A stretch of DNA of 64,000 nt from Takakia lepidozioides (lineage: Eukaryota; Streptophyta; Takakiopsida; Takakiales; Takakiaceae). Positions within the stretch are counted from its first letter, which is position 1. Every line of letters begins with the position of its first letter. Below are positions 46,857-59,857 of this stretch, piece after piece. The DNA lies in contig CM060731.1 of assembly GCA_030704615.1 (NCBI GenBank), forward strand, positions 71,528,756 through 71,592,755, read 5' to 3'. Position numbers and translations under genes: made by a program. Below the pieces are notes generated by a model. The model did no database searches and was not told the origin of the DNA. It was given only the letters and a program-made list of their open reading frames with translations.

Positions 46857-49800
46857 GTGGAAGATGCCAGGGTGGGGTTTGGAGAACGAGACAAGAGGAG
46901 AATAGCTTTGAAAATGGCCGACTTCTGTTACAAGCAATTGAGGGAATGCCCAACACTTCATTCACAAACAGAGGTAATGGAGTTATTTTTGGGTCACCAT
47001 CTCATTAAACTCAGCTTACCTGCCTATTACTTGTCGCCTAAGGAGGCCAAGGCGCATGCAGATTTGTTGAAGAACCAGCAGAGCTCCATGCAACTTGTTA
47101 AGGGTGTGCAGTCTTTAGATAAGCTTGCGAGTAAACGCTCATTCTTAACGGCGTCTGTTAGTGGAACCCAGACCACTGCTGTGAGGGCAACGGCACGTAT
47201 TCTTAATATTCATCATAGCAATATTAGTCGTGCAATTGTACAACGAAGAGTCATTGATTCAGAAGGTGAGGGTTTGTGGGCTTTGGGTGGGAGAAAGAAA
47301 AGGTCTGATCATGTACCAGATGCGACCCGAGCGATCGTTTTGGCTTGGTGGGTAAATGAGACACGAGTGTCACCCAACAAGAAAGATGTCGTGAGGCAGC
47401 GCGTATCGAGGAAAGTCTATGATACACAACCTGCTCACTATCTTCTTGAGACTCAGGTAAGCGAACCCTCTCTTTACAGTGTTTGTGTGGGCTCTCAGTA
47501 CTTTACAATCCTTCTACACTTACTACTATACATAACTGTATTGGACTATGTTGGAGTTTGTCAACTGCCATTGTGTTGTTTGGGTTGCCTCGTACATTTT
47601 CCCTAGACAAGGTACATCGTCACCTGTAAACCTACCAGTGGACTGAGATTACTGTACTCAATTGTGGACACTATGTCCAGCTCATGTCCTGAATTGGAGT
47701 GTCTTGAAGATGTCCCTTTGTTCATGGACTGGTACTCATTGTAAACAGGCCTGGGATGGACTAGAAGTACGACTCACTAGCATGCACTCCTTATATTATG
47801 ACTAGATAGGACAAAATAGCATGCACTCCATGTAAATTGATTTGGAGGGACTAGAAGTCGATGTATGTACCTCCATTAGTACATGCACTCCTTGAAATGT
47901 GACTAGAAAAGGACAATGACTAGGACTAGGACCGATTTGGACATGCATTCCTTGATATGTGACTAGAAAGAAGTAGGACTAGGACTGATTAGGACATGCA
48001 TTCATTGGTATGTGACTAGGACTAGGACTAGGACTGGCTAGTACATGCATTCCTTAATATGTGACTAGAAAGGACTCACACTCGACTGATTAGTACATGT
48101 ACTACTTCATATGTGACTAGGAAGGACTAGGTCTAGGACTACTAGGACTGATTAGTACTTGTACAATTTGACATGTGATGAGAAAGGACTATGACTAAGA
48201 CTAGGTCTAGGACTGGTCTAGGTCTAGTAGTGGGTATTCTTAGTGCATGCACTAAATGGGATTCTCTTTGTGCATGTTGTGGTGGCAATGCAGACTGCTT
48301 TCTTTCTTCGCTTCAAATCAGCCCATCCCAATGTCAAAGTGGGTCAACGATTGTTTGAGTTGTTGAGGCCATTCTTTGTCAAACGCCTGAAGGATCGTAA
48401 TGTTTGTTGCTGCAAATATCATGTGGAGATGGCGGAGTTGAAGGATGGGTTCAACAACATGCGGACTGCCGAGAGGGGTGTCCACTCTCCATCATCATGT
48501 ACTTGTGACTGTAATATTTGTCGACGTGGACCAGTATTAGATGGTGAAGCTGGTTGTCAAGCGAACAAGCACCCCTACAAAGGAGTGACTTGGCTTTGGC
48601 AAGAAATTGTTTGTCCCAAAGGGGAATTGGATGAATGGCATCGGCGAGACTGTCTCATGGGAGAGTGCTTGAGGTGTGGCTCAAGTAAGTTATCTATTTG
48701 TCCCGTGGAGGCAAATGGTTGTGATTTGACAGTGCAGTGGAGATGCTATGCAAAAGAGAATGTTGGGGAGAAAGATGGAGCCCCTAGAATGAGACTGAAA
48801 CTCCAATACCAAACGACTTCCTCTGTTGAATTCTTGTCGTACTTCAAACCCAAGCTACAGGCTTTTGTTCGTCATAACTTTGTAGCCCGATGGCAAGATG
48901 CTCAGTTTAAAGCCAGTTTGAAATCTTTGCCAGAGAATACAATATTGTCTGTTGTTGACTTTGCTGAAAACTACACTTTTACAGTTCAGAATGAAGTGCA
49001 AGAGATGCACTGGCACAGTTTCCAGATCACTATATTGGTGCACATTACCTACCGGTGGAATCCACACCCTGATGTGAATGATCCCGATTCCAAGGTTTTG
49101 AAAGAAATGCACTTTTACATTTCTGATGACAACAAGCATGACACGCTGTTCGTACAACATTGCTTTCGGTTTCATTGGAATTACCTTGCTGAAGCAGGGT
49201 TCAGACCTGAATCGCATTGGGTATGGAGTGACGGTTGTGCTGCTCAGTTTAAAGGTGCTCGTCCTTGGTATTTTGTTAGTAGGTACCCCCACATCACAGG
49301 GGGTTGCACAATGTGGTGGAACTTTTTTGGATCAGGGCACGGGAAAAGGTGAGCACGATGGGGCTGGTGCTGTGATCAAGAGGGCTTTACGAGCAGAGCA
49401 GTTAAACTCAAATGGTGTGAAGCTGCAAAATGCTGCTGAGGCAGTAGCTTTTTTGCGCAAGAACCTGTCCACCCGACCTCCTTCTTCGTACTCTAAGATT
49501 AGAACAGCAGTGAAAGACATTTTTGGCTTGTTCGTACAGAAGATGTTGACCGTACACAAGAGTGGGATTGCAAGACCGTACCTGGAACTCGGTCTTTACA
49601 TTCCATTCTTGGGAGGAACAAGTCAGACCCAACCAAACTTATGGTTCGAGACTTAGCATGTTTTTGTCCGCATTGTTTGGATCTTGATTGGGACAACTGC
49701 ATCAGTATTGCTCATGCACAAAAATGGAAGTTGCAAACCCTGCAACCTACAAATACAACTGCTGTCCGGAGGCAGATTGAAGAAGAAGGGGATGAAGAAC

Positions 49801-50213
49801 AAGAGTTTGGGGGAGATGGGGAGGACTTGGCCTCCTGCTTGGATGCAGGGGACAATTTTGCCTGCAATGCTGAAGCTGGAAACTCAGAAGGGGTGGACTT
49901 CTACTTGCTCTGTTGTGAAAGGCCGGTTCACGTTGTTATGGAGACATTCACAGATGGGTGGGGAAGTACTTTTGACCCTGGCGAGCATGTGGTTGCAGGG
50001 AGATATTACCAGTTGTGTGGAAGAAGAGATAAGGCTTACAAGTTCCTATCTGACCAGCCTTTGGCATTTCTGTATTCGCATTTGGTGAGGGCTATCAAAT
50101 TTGCTATGCCTCCAGCGACATACCGAGTCAAAGGCAAGGATGCAGTCTTCACCTTGTCTGCGGATGCATTGGAAGGCATCAATGAAGCTCTGGCAGCAAT
50201 GGAAGATCGCTAA
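46857..50213 (+). pseudogene. DDE-transposase-like gene, frameshifted
   Basis: Exon 1 (to 47456, donor GTAAGC) encodes a helix-turn-helix-like domain (TTAVRATARILNIHHSNISR). Exon 2 starts at 48294 after AG. It carries a Cys-rich zinc module (NVCCCKYHVEM, SCTCDCNICRRG, CLRCGSSKLSICPV) and then a catalytic-type core: SVVDFAENYTF, HFYISDDNKHDTLF, HWVWSDGCAAQFK, and WNFFGSGHGK followed by GEHDGAGAVIKRAL. The acidic residues in DFAEN, SDGC and EHDGAG are candidates for a DDD/E triad. Exon 2 runs to TAA at 50211-50213 but needs two frame changes, at A4 49344-49347 and T5 49520-49524. From memory, related multi-copy proteins occur in cnidarians and other animals without a named superfamily. The start is unclear; ATG 46914 is the first in-frame Met. 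No terminal inverted repeats were found. Confidence 0.7.
47735..48240 (+). repeat. Minisatellite in the transposase-like gene intron
   Basis: An imperfect unit of about 55-60 bp repeats around eight times: TAGTACATGCATTCCTTAA, then TATGTGACTAGAAAGGACT and runs of GGACTA. It fills most of the intron between 47457 and 48293. Confidence 0.8.
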
Positions 50214-52042
50214 GATGGCATGTTGCAGGCCAATCCATGGTTGACGGGCAACTTCCCTTATCGGGATGGGGTCCAATTCTCCCTTGGGTTATGTAACTCA
50301 AATATGTAGCAATGTGAATTACAAGTTGCTTGTGAGCTGAGAGATTGTTTTCGGAATTTGTATGTATGTAGCTTTGTTATTTGGCCGCAGATTATAATTC
50401 ATAATCTATAATCTATCTTGCAAGCTATGGCTGAAGAGGCTGTGGCTGTGGCCAAATTTGTTACTGTTCAATTGAATGTGCCTGGTGACTAGAATTCCCG
50501 CACTAGTGCTGTGGTGTATCACTTCACAAGGCGGGGAATTTCAATTTAATGTGTCTGGTTTTCTTTCTGTGATTGGTTTCTTGTTATTTGGAGTGTGTCT
50601 GCCTTCCTCTCTGATCACACAATCTGTTGTCCTCCCCCTTCTCATACCAACTGGTTGGCAAAGGTGCCTGGCTACGAAGATATGGCAAAACCTCATCATA
50701 AACCCTACAACTTGTCATACTTCCTGGTCCTTCAAAGTTCCACACCTCGTTTTGGATAAGAAAGTGGAGAAGATCATAGCTGTAAAAATAAGGCACATGT
50801 TCCTCAAGGCACATGATCCTCAACGCGCTGAAGCCGGCGCCATTCTAGTCTGAGTTGCTAACAGCCTTCCAAACACAGTGGGACAATCAAGTGGAACAGC
50901 AGCAGACCTGCTATCATACTGTCTTGATTCCCTCTTCAAAGTTAAGCCATCCTTGCATATTGAACTGCATGCATTAAATCATACACACAAGTAATTTTTG
51001 GGCTTGGATGAAGTTGAGAGATACTATCAAACTCTCTGAAGAATTAGGCAGGCAGCACTACAAATCACATTTATGTGTTCAATTGAGCGAAGGTAGATTG
51101 CTTAGAGCTGCCATTACTGAGGTATATTCTGTTTAGTGAGTTGATTAGTGTCCTGACTTGGGGTACAGAACCAGCTTGTCTCCTGTAGAGAGGGGAATGA
51201 TGGGAATGTTGTCTGTTGGCCAGGCTTCGGTCCGCCATACCAGGGATCTTCACCAAGGAGCTAGACTAATTACCATTGAGAGATGGAGACTTGTATTGTT
51301 GGTGTTCGATTGCAGTTTTGTAAATGAACTATCAGAGTCAAGCAAAGGAGGATAGAGGTACGCAACCGGATGTAGCCATACCATCCACCAGTTAGTCAAT
51401 TTCAGGCGCAGACTCTGTTAAACCCACGCATGTTGGAGAATTGTAGCACAGGCAGGAAAAACAATGGGCCTTTCAAAGCCATCTTTCTCACATAGAATGA
51501 ATAACGGTAGACTGCCTGCACAAAGGTATTCTAGCAATTCCTATCAGAAACAGATAGCAAAATAGAGTGCATTGTTTTCAAAAACCACTGTCATGATATT
51601 GCTGCCTTACTCACAAGTTTAACAGCATACCTATCAGCAGAAAATGAACAAAGAACAGTAATGTGCATGCCCTCAATCCATGTCATGTGTCCATTGTGAG
51701 CTACTCGAGAAACCACAAGGGCAAATCCACATCACATGACTTGGCTGGGCACCTAATGGTAACAACTAACACATCCTCTGCCAGTTCTAAACTGCTCAAC
51801 ATTGACATATCGTGGCACCAACCTCTACCCCATCGATGAAAGACTAGCCTTTGCTTGGTGCCTGCCTCCCAAAGTGCCATGTCATAAATGAACAAGTACT
51901 GATGAAGAGACGAGACCTGTCCCCACAATGACAGCAGCAGTGGTAAAGTCCTCATAAGTGTACAGCAGTACTCAGCTTGACCTAGTTGATATGTTTTTTT
52001 CTTCTTCTTAGGGCCCTGCACCAGAAGAACCTGCATCCATCT
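50214..52042. other. Gap between two element genes
   Basis: I see no gene. It lies between the converging transposase-like and RING-like genes and probably contains their 3' flanks. Confidence 0.4.
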
Positions 52043-55000
52043 TCAAGTTAGTGGGGTCTTGACAGTATTAAGGGACTTGACAACAGGCCCCCGAGTGGTC
52101 AAGTTTGGAGGAGTCTTCACGGTGTTCAGTGACTTCACAACAGGGCCCCGAGCGGCCTTCACAACACCATCCCGTGGGATTGAGTTACTCTTATCATGGT
52201 GGCTCAGATCGTTGTCTTCATTCGTATCCAAGGGCTTGTGCACGACAACTCTCTTTGATGAGGGGGTACTTTCACCTGGGCACTTGTCCATATCCTTGTC
52301 AATGATACCTTAGAATCCGCCCTAGTGGTGGGCTTCTTTGCATACTCTGCACTCAATGCCTTGCGAGATCTCTTTCGTTCTCGTTTACGCTTCCCTGTTG
52401 CTTGAACATGTGGACTGACAAGGGCTACAGCTGGGGGTTCAACACTGGTCCAAGAACCTGAGGGGGTTGTTGCTAAGGCATGAGGTACATATACTACCAT
52501 AGGTAATGGAGAACCACCATCCAATTGAGCTGGAATTGCGGGAATGGATATTGGCGGAGCAACAAGGGAGGTAGCAACTGGTGGAGTGACATGAAATATA
52601 GGATCTGAAACTTGTGAGGGGCCTCCACCTATGGTACTGTGCAACACAACTGTATCAGAATCAGATTGGGAGTCGGCCCCAGCATCAGTTTCAAATCCCT
52701 GTGACCCCAATTCTGAGTCTGATGAGAGGGTTGCCACATGTCCAGTATTTTGGGCACCATCTCTTTCAACCTTCACATCCACATAAGGAGGAACAACAGT
52801 GGGGGATTGTCAAGTCCACAACATCTTCATGTGTACTTTGTAGCGTATGTGTCGTGACAATCTCTGAACAAATGCAGCCTGCAGTGGAGATCCATGAATC
52901 TTTTTTGGTGGAGAACCAGGAATGAGGAACTTCTTGACATAACCCTTTCCTGAAGCTGAAACCTCTTGCATGATGGTATCAGGTGTGACATCAACCTCAG
53001 GGTTCAACGATCACCAACAATTGGTGCAACGATCCCCGGCCGCGACAGCCCCAAAGGTGACATTTGAAGAGTTGACGAGCTTGGAGTTCGAGGGAAGTTT
53101 TGGTTCACAGCACTACCACCATGTCCACTTTGGCCTCCACTATAGTTGGTGGTGAATGCGCTATAGTTGGTGGTGGCCTGAGATGGAGGTCCTGGTCTTC
53201 GTTTGTTGGCATCAATGAAGCCATCATCTGCTATCACACCTACACCATTACAACTGGTTTGAGAAGGCTGAATTATCACTTGGTGCCTACTGTCTACCAA
53301 ATACAACATTAACTGTAATTTGAGTCCAGACAAGTCATTGTAGTCCTTACCATTGGCCGAAAGTCCCAACAGTTGGACTACAATAATTGTGGGGAGTGCA
53401 CAGTCCATCATAATGGACTTTTTGTCCCCCATATTAGACTTCCAAGTTCTATGCAGCTGATGGTGGGACTACAAGCAAGATTCACACTCCCTAATTAGGA
53501 CTCACACTCCATCTGGTCCAAACTCAGATTCCAAGTTGAGAAGCAAGCTCCTCAATAAGGACTCGCATTCCACATCCATTATTTTGCAGTTGGACTCACA
53601 CTCCACATGATTAAGCACATGGACTGACCCTCCACAGGACTCTGATTCCAAACTGGAAATCAGTGGAAATCATTAAGGACTCATACTCCCATAATTAGTC
53701 AGCAAGTGGACTCACACTCCCCATGACTAAACACATCGACTCATACTCCACATGAGTCAGCACTTGGACTCACACTCCACATGACTGAAGACTCAGAATT
53801 CTAGTTAAGAATGACACTCCTCAATAAGGACTCCCCAGTAAGGATTCACTCCACTAAAAGGACAAATAATAACATTTGCAGTCCCACATTCAGACTCATA
53901 GTCAGTTTAAGGGTTGAAGGTCCAATCTTGGGACTACAGTCCTGAGGATTGGACATGAAGAGGTACAGCCTTGGACCACACAAGTTTTCTGAAGAAGAAA
54001 ACATGGAAATGTTGCAATCAATCTTACCTGGAACTTGGGTGTTTCTAACCCTGGCTTCGTGAAGTTGCTTTGACATCCACCTTTGGCGCAGCTCAACCAC
54101 TCTCAGCTTTTCCGCAAGTGCCTGCACCTCTGGGTCAAGAATCCTAAACCCAAAACTAGAACACCAATCAGGATGCATGATCTCTGAACAGCTGAAGTCC
54201 CTACACCTGTTTGACGTCTTCATATGGGATGCCATACAAGCAGGATGGTAAGTGTGCTTACAAGATGCCACCACCATGTCCCAACAGTGGAAACCTTTGT
54301 GGCAAACAGGGCAAGGAGAGACCTTCAGGAAATCCTTGATGGACGTACTATCTTTGATCACTTGAGGATGACATATAGGCATAGGATAGATGACGAGTCC
54401 TTTGTCCCCATTTGTCAAGGCCTCAATCTGATCTTGGATAAGACTCCTCTCTGTGTCAGCAACATCGACCACATTCTCTGCCACTCTAATGTCCCTGTCT
54501 TCCTGGTCCCCTGCATCACACAAAGCATTGAACTCTTTTTCGGTCTTATCAGCATTGAGCCAAAATTCTGCTTCAATTGATTTCTTCTGGTCAAGTTCCC
54601 TTTGCATCTCAGACTGTCTTCCCTTTCCACAATTCAGTAACCCAACACTCTCTTCCCCTTTTTGCATTAAGGTCTCTTCCCCGGCTCGGATTGTGGCACC
54701 CTCGTGGGTGAGTTTGGCCTCTAGGTCTGCAATCTTGTTCCGACACTCTGCAAGACACCATTGTCTGTCTTCCATTTGCACCCGAACAGTCCGCGTCTTC
54801 TCCATCAAGTCCAACTTCCTTTCTTTAACCTCTCCAACTCTTCCTTTGCCCCACACATCTCCTCATACTTCAAATCATGTAGTTCCTGAAGACTCGCTAG
54901 AGCAGTTGCCACATACTCTTGCTCATGTTTTTTTCCTTTCCATCTCTACAATCACTTGCTCAGGCGTTTGTTTCAGTCCTTCTTTGCCTCTACCTGGGGT

Positions 55001-55590
55001 TTTGCGTAGCCTGTCTTTCAATTCACAAACTCCTAGCTTTGGCTTACTGTCTGTGCTGCCAGGGTCCTTTGCTTCTCGATGCTCCTTCATTCTTTCTTGT
55101 TGCTTAGCTGTCCATGCCGCGTATGCTGCCCAGTTGAGTTTTTGTCCAGTCCTTTTTTCGTAGACAATGCCCCTTGCCATCAAGTTTGCAATGATACCAC
55201 CGGTTGGCTTACAATCATACCCATGAACCTTACTCCATAGGTCCTCGATTTTGGGAATCATACTCTTGTCAGTACAACCCATGTAAAAGTATCCATTCTT
55301 GTTTGCAGGTTGTCCAAACAACTTTGCACATTGTTCTTTGGTGATGTCTTTGTCTAAAGAAGTTGTTTGGGATTCTTGCCTGTCGCATTCAGCTTGAGGA
55401 CATCCCTGAAGTAATCTGCTGATTTGTGCCCCCCTCTTTCGCCCATAGTATCTTCAGATGTTGCATTGGAACTCTTCCCATTCGTAGGTGAATTCTGTAA
55501 CTTACTCCCCGACTGCACCATTGTTTTGAACCGCTTCTTGAGTGCCCTACATACTCCCAGCCCCACATTCCCATTAAACTAGTTTTTTAC
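52043..55590 (-). pseudogene. RING-like/coiled-coil element protein, multiply broken
   Basis: Minus-strand pieces in order are 55566-55375 (SADYFRDVLKLNATGK), 55350-54930 (CAKLFGQPANKNGYFYMGC, GYDCKPTGGIIANLMARGI), and a coiled coil from 54915 to 54420. A zinc finger follows (about 54330-54140): CPVCHKGF, SCKHTYHPAC, CRDFSCSEIMHPDWCSSFG, a RING-like cross-brace spacing. Exon 3 or later runs 53432-52043 and is Pro/Ser-rich, ending in a repeated GPVVKSLNTVKTP. A donor CCAG/GTAAGA lies at about 54028. Breaks are a frameshift near 55360, A7 at 54928-54934, another shift near 54835, a one-base shift near 53005 and an in-frame TGA near 52812. I recall moss and charophyte repeat-encoded proteins with a similar CPVC...HPDW finger but no assigned function. 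It may be transposon cargo. Confidence 0.6.
53450..53860 (-). repeat. Degenerate minisatellite in RING-like gene intron
   Basis: The plus strand shows many copies of GGACTCACACTCCACATGA and variants at irregular 35-50 bp spacing between the exons of the minus-strand gene. It resembles the intronic minisatellite at 47735-48240 in style but not in sequence. Confidence 0.7.
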
Positions 55591-55656
55591 AACTCCAGGT
55601 TGGTTATGTACGGAGACAGCAACATGAGGGGGCAAGGATAGAGCTACAAACCAACA

Positions 55657-55750
55657 CCCTACCGACATTTCCAGCTTCATGAGAACCAACAAACCAACAA
55701 AACAACAAACCAACAAACCCTAAACCCTACTGACATTTCCAGCTTCATGA
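55657..55750. repeat. 26-bp direct repeat pair
   Basis: CCCTACCGACATTTCCAGC (from 55657) recurs as CCCTACTGACATTTCCAGC (from 55725), with AACCAACAAA-type simple sequence between them. Apart from this pair, I recognise nothing from 55591 to 56850. Confidence 0.8.
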
Positions 55751-56859
55751 CAACCATACTACCTAATTCTGACATGAAATTACCTTTTCAATCAGAGGCC
55801 AAGTCTGGATCGTCTCTGGTTAACGCAAGTTACCCCTTCAAGAAGTGCAAGTGATCCACATAGATGACAAACCTGCTTTCCACACGTTTTCAAATTCTAT
55901 ATTCCCCCACATGGTGAAGTTTCAGAGAATCAACATTCACATATTGATGATATGCATTGCCATATTCCTCTTCGATCCCAACCAATGATTGACAGAAGGG
56001 ACAAGTTCCTTCAATCTAGCGTCATGGTTCAGTTTAGGTAATTAGGTACGCAAGGATGAGCTGGGTTGTCACGTGCTACAACAACAAGAGACTACTCTAC
56101 CCCTCTACCCCACATAGGCTATGAGGTACGCAATAAAAGTGAAAATATGAGTAGGGAACACCAGATTGCACAAAAGCTAAGGGGGTGCCACACCTGTAAT
56201 GCTTTTGCAAGATGTGGTGGGAGGTAGCGTGAGGGAGAGCCGCAGGCCACCTGCCATCCCGCAAATCAGCTGCACAAACAGCTGAAACTTGTTGAATAGT
56301 AGCCCCACAAATGTGACAACATATGCAGGCAAGCAGATGGAATCAGAGGATAGTAAAATGTAAATTCTTCAAGGACTAACATGGCAGCAAGAGAAACCTA
56401 ACATTTTCAACACAGACACTCAAAATTCCTTGGCAATCAACAATCACACTGTTGGGCCCTTCTTCTGCACACTAGAAAATAGGTTACTGTCCAGGTCTCC
56501 AAAAATGGGATCCACTTGCCCCCCTCACTATAACACAAAAAGGGTAGCTCATTGGAGAGTAGTTTGAAGTCATAACAACAAAGATAAGTGACACAAACTC
56601 AGGGGTCTGTTCACTTGTTTGAATAGACTGGACTTGGTACCCACTACCAGTGTGACAAACTTTACATTCAGCTACCTATGCTACATCTGCTACTCTTCCC
56701 CTACCTCGCTGATATCGTCCCTTTTATAACAACGACCACATTTGGTACAAGCCATATACAAATGCAACTTGACAAAAAAGGGCATGCAGTCTCACTTGAA
56801 ACCAGCCAGCGACAACAGTTCACAAGTCTGCATGGTAGGCCAGATTAGGCCAAATCCCC

Positions 56860-57790
56860 TCATCCCTCCCCACGATCATTAAATGCCACAATTGTGTGCT
56901 CCCTTCCAGCACATATCTTGCTGTGGAGTTCTCCTCCAGTTGTAACTGTGATGAACATACACAAAACAGGTCAAACAACTAAATACAAACTTTGGATATT
57001 CTCACTCAAATGTTTCCACTGCAGACGGATTAATACTGAAGTTACAACGACCATGTTGGCCTACCTTGGAGTAGGCATTGCCGTGTGAGAGAGCAACTCC
57101 AACCATGCCTAAAACTTTAAAATCCATTCAGCTTTCAGTGCCTAATACCAGATACCCTAAGATGACAGACTCTATTTCTTGGAAGCAAGACCGTCCTATT
57201 AAACAGTTTGAAGTCATGGCAGAAAAATGTAGAGGAGATGTTTCAAGTACCTGAAGTTTGGGCAGGAAGAACTGACCCTGCTGGATGAAGCTCACTTGGA
57301 GGCTGAAGTGTCTAAAGCCACGTCCGAAGCATGAATAATGCTTGAACAAAAACAAGTTAGGAATAAACATCCCTGAACTTGTTTCCAGTTTGTGACATGG
57401 GTGAACCCTTAGGCTGAAAGGCTACCTATCCTCAGCATTAAACTACAATTTAACCCCAGGGCGGGGGGTCAATTCTTGAACAAATAACACATGCAGACAG
57501 GAAAGGGAGATTGTCAATGCTCGATGTGTGTGGGCGCGCTGAAGGCAATACCCATTTTCTAAAACAATGTCCCGGGTATTCTCATCAGAGAGCCACCCTC
57601 TTCAGGACCGTATAGTGCTTGCACCTCTGTTCACTAACTTTCAAAGTATCGATTCTGAGCCTAAGGCCCTGGCCCTGTTGGGGTCTAATTGCTAGGTAGC
57701 TCAGACACAACAGATTGATGCAACCAATTGTTTATATCAAGGTAGCTCCAACTACTGGAGTGAGCCCCTCACAAAGGTAATAGTAAGCAG
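56860..57790 (+). mobile_element. Old LINE-A remnant, sense
   Basis: Order and sequence follow LINE-A. A thumb-like region (GGAGTTCTCCTCCAGTTGTA, TTTCCACTGCAGACGGATTA) corresponds to the antisense copy at 7155-7454. Later comes a broken zinc knuckle with GGTATTCTCATCAGAGAGCC, and the tail GAGTGAGCCCCTCACAAAGG near 57760. Many stops make it the oldest LINE-A copy here. Confidence 0.65.
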
Positions 57791-59857
57791 ACTTTTGTGA
57801 TCAACCATCGTGCAGGTACCCTCACCGTAATGGTCACATACAAACTGTCATGTATGAATGACTGTGCAGCCTAAATTTGTAGGTTTTACAACATGAATTG
57901 CTAGCATGTAGCTCCAAAAATTAGCTCAACTAGACTCACTAACAAGACGTAAGTATATCCTTCTCTGGGCAGGGAAAAAAATGGAGAAATACCAACCCAA
58001 CAAAGAACACACCATAGAGAATGATAAACAAAACAGGCATCACTGTCAAGATTCAAGAAAGGCAATTAACCACCAGTGTTCAAATGCACAATGCAAGAAG
58101 TATAGAATCAGGCGTGAAAGATCGCAGCGGTGGCTCGTACTTGTAGAGTTCAAGTGGAAAGTTACTAGTCATGATCATCATTTGGATGGCAATCTGCCAT
58201 CTCTTTCCAGGCGCTACGACAGAAACATTCATGCTTGCAGGAACCTAATTCCAGATATGCCGCACACCAAATCGACTGGCCACGAACTTGAACGAAACTT
58301 ACCAAGGGTAGAGTCAGGCAACAATGAAGTGCTTTTCCAGCGATGGCACACCCGAGCACCCCCGCCCAAGCTCCTCCTCTACTCCTCTACCCTCGTGCCT
58401 CTGCTGCTATGGCAGCAACACACAATGTTGCACTTTATAAGCTCTGTTCGCATCGCCCGCTTCCTCTGCTACCACCACCCAAGCGCGCCCATAGAAACAC
58501 AGAAATGGAAATGAACTTCACGCATGCGTAGAGTTGATGAAACAATCACAAGCTAAACCCTAAAAATCTTACAAAATGGTAAGCAAACTTTGTGATCAAA
58601 CATTCCCAATCTCTTCCCAATCTCTTCACATTCCCAATCCCAATCAACTCGTACGTCCTAGCTAGCTTCTAGTTGCGCATCGCGCGTCATACATGGCAGC
58701 TCGTCGTCCCCGCGATTCAGTCTAGCCCAACACGACCAGCCATCTTCCAGCCACCCCCATGAAGGCGACCTCCAATCGACGGTAATAACTTGATGTACAA
58801 AAACAATCAACGGCTACAATAAATTCAACTTTTTCCGACTTCGTTCCCGCGTGCTGCGTTTTCTACTTCATATGTCCATTTTTTATGGACTGCAAAGTTG
58901 CCGCGTGGCCCGTACCATGCTTCTACCCGTACACAACATCATTCGAAAAAACTTCTTTTTTTCCAATTATGGTCATCATCCTCGAGCAAACCCTTTCCAC
59001 ATGAAAACTGTTGGAATAGTGTCAGCAATGGAAAACTCACACCATACAGTTATGATGAATGCCCAAGATTTCTCAAGTTATGACCATGCAAGAAGTTCAA
59101 GGTCCCGAGCAATATGCTATGGCGTTTAGCTGCATCAAGGGTGCATCTGTCAGACCAATCCATACTGCGGGCTTTTGAATATTGTACTACATCTGATTGT
59201 CAGATCTTATGAAACAATACACAGGTGACTTGGAGAGCAGAAAGTAGTTGATGTCTGCAGCTAGAATGAGACAACATGTGGAAAATTGGAAAACGATGCT
59301 TTTGCATGGTTTGAGCCAAATCACTCTGACCCTGACCAGCCTTTAGATGTATATGCTTGAGCATGGTCTTGACTGTCGGACCGGTCGATATTTCGCAAGT
59401 ACGAGGACGCATTCTTGCTTCTGGTTATCCTTCATTCAGTTAGTTGGCTGCCTGCATCTTTTGTGTTTGGATTTTCTTCCTCATCCACCACAATACTACT
59501 CCACTGCTGCTTGGTGATGTCAGGAACTTGGAACTCTGGTTTCTGCTCAAGAGCAATTTCTTGGCAAATGTTCAACAGAAGGTCTCAGATGGCATTCTAC
59601 ACTTCATAACACTTCAGGTGTACATAAGCAAAATGAATCACCATCAGCAGCAATGATCTTGAGTCAGATGGTTCAGAAGGAGATGCTAACAGATGGAGCT
59701 GCAGAGCTGTGGGTGCCTAACCTGTGGTACATTTCACTCACGCTGTAGCTCTTTAACTCTGTTATTTCAAAATTTAGTACTGATGCCCAATATTGAGACC
59801 AATGAACATGACTGTATGACGTGTGGCTGTAGAAAACATTGCTATTCATCTTGCTTA
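57791..59857. other. Region without recognised gene
   Basis: No convincing coding sequence is seen. A telo-box-like CTAAACCCTAAAAA occurs at about 58553. The right limit of whatever separates the two Ty3 parts cannot be placed more exactly than about 59830-59858. Confidence 0.4.

Noticed and set aside
46391-59857. A single Helitron or TIR transposon covering the whole insert
   Set aside because: No matching inverted ends, target duplication or Helitron-type TC...CTRR ends were found at the two borders, and several element types lie inside.
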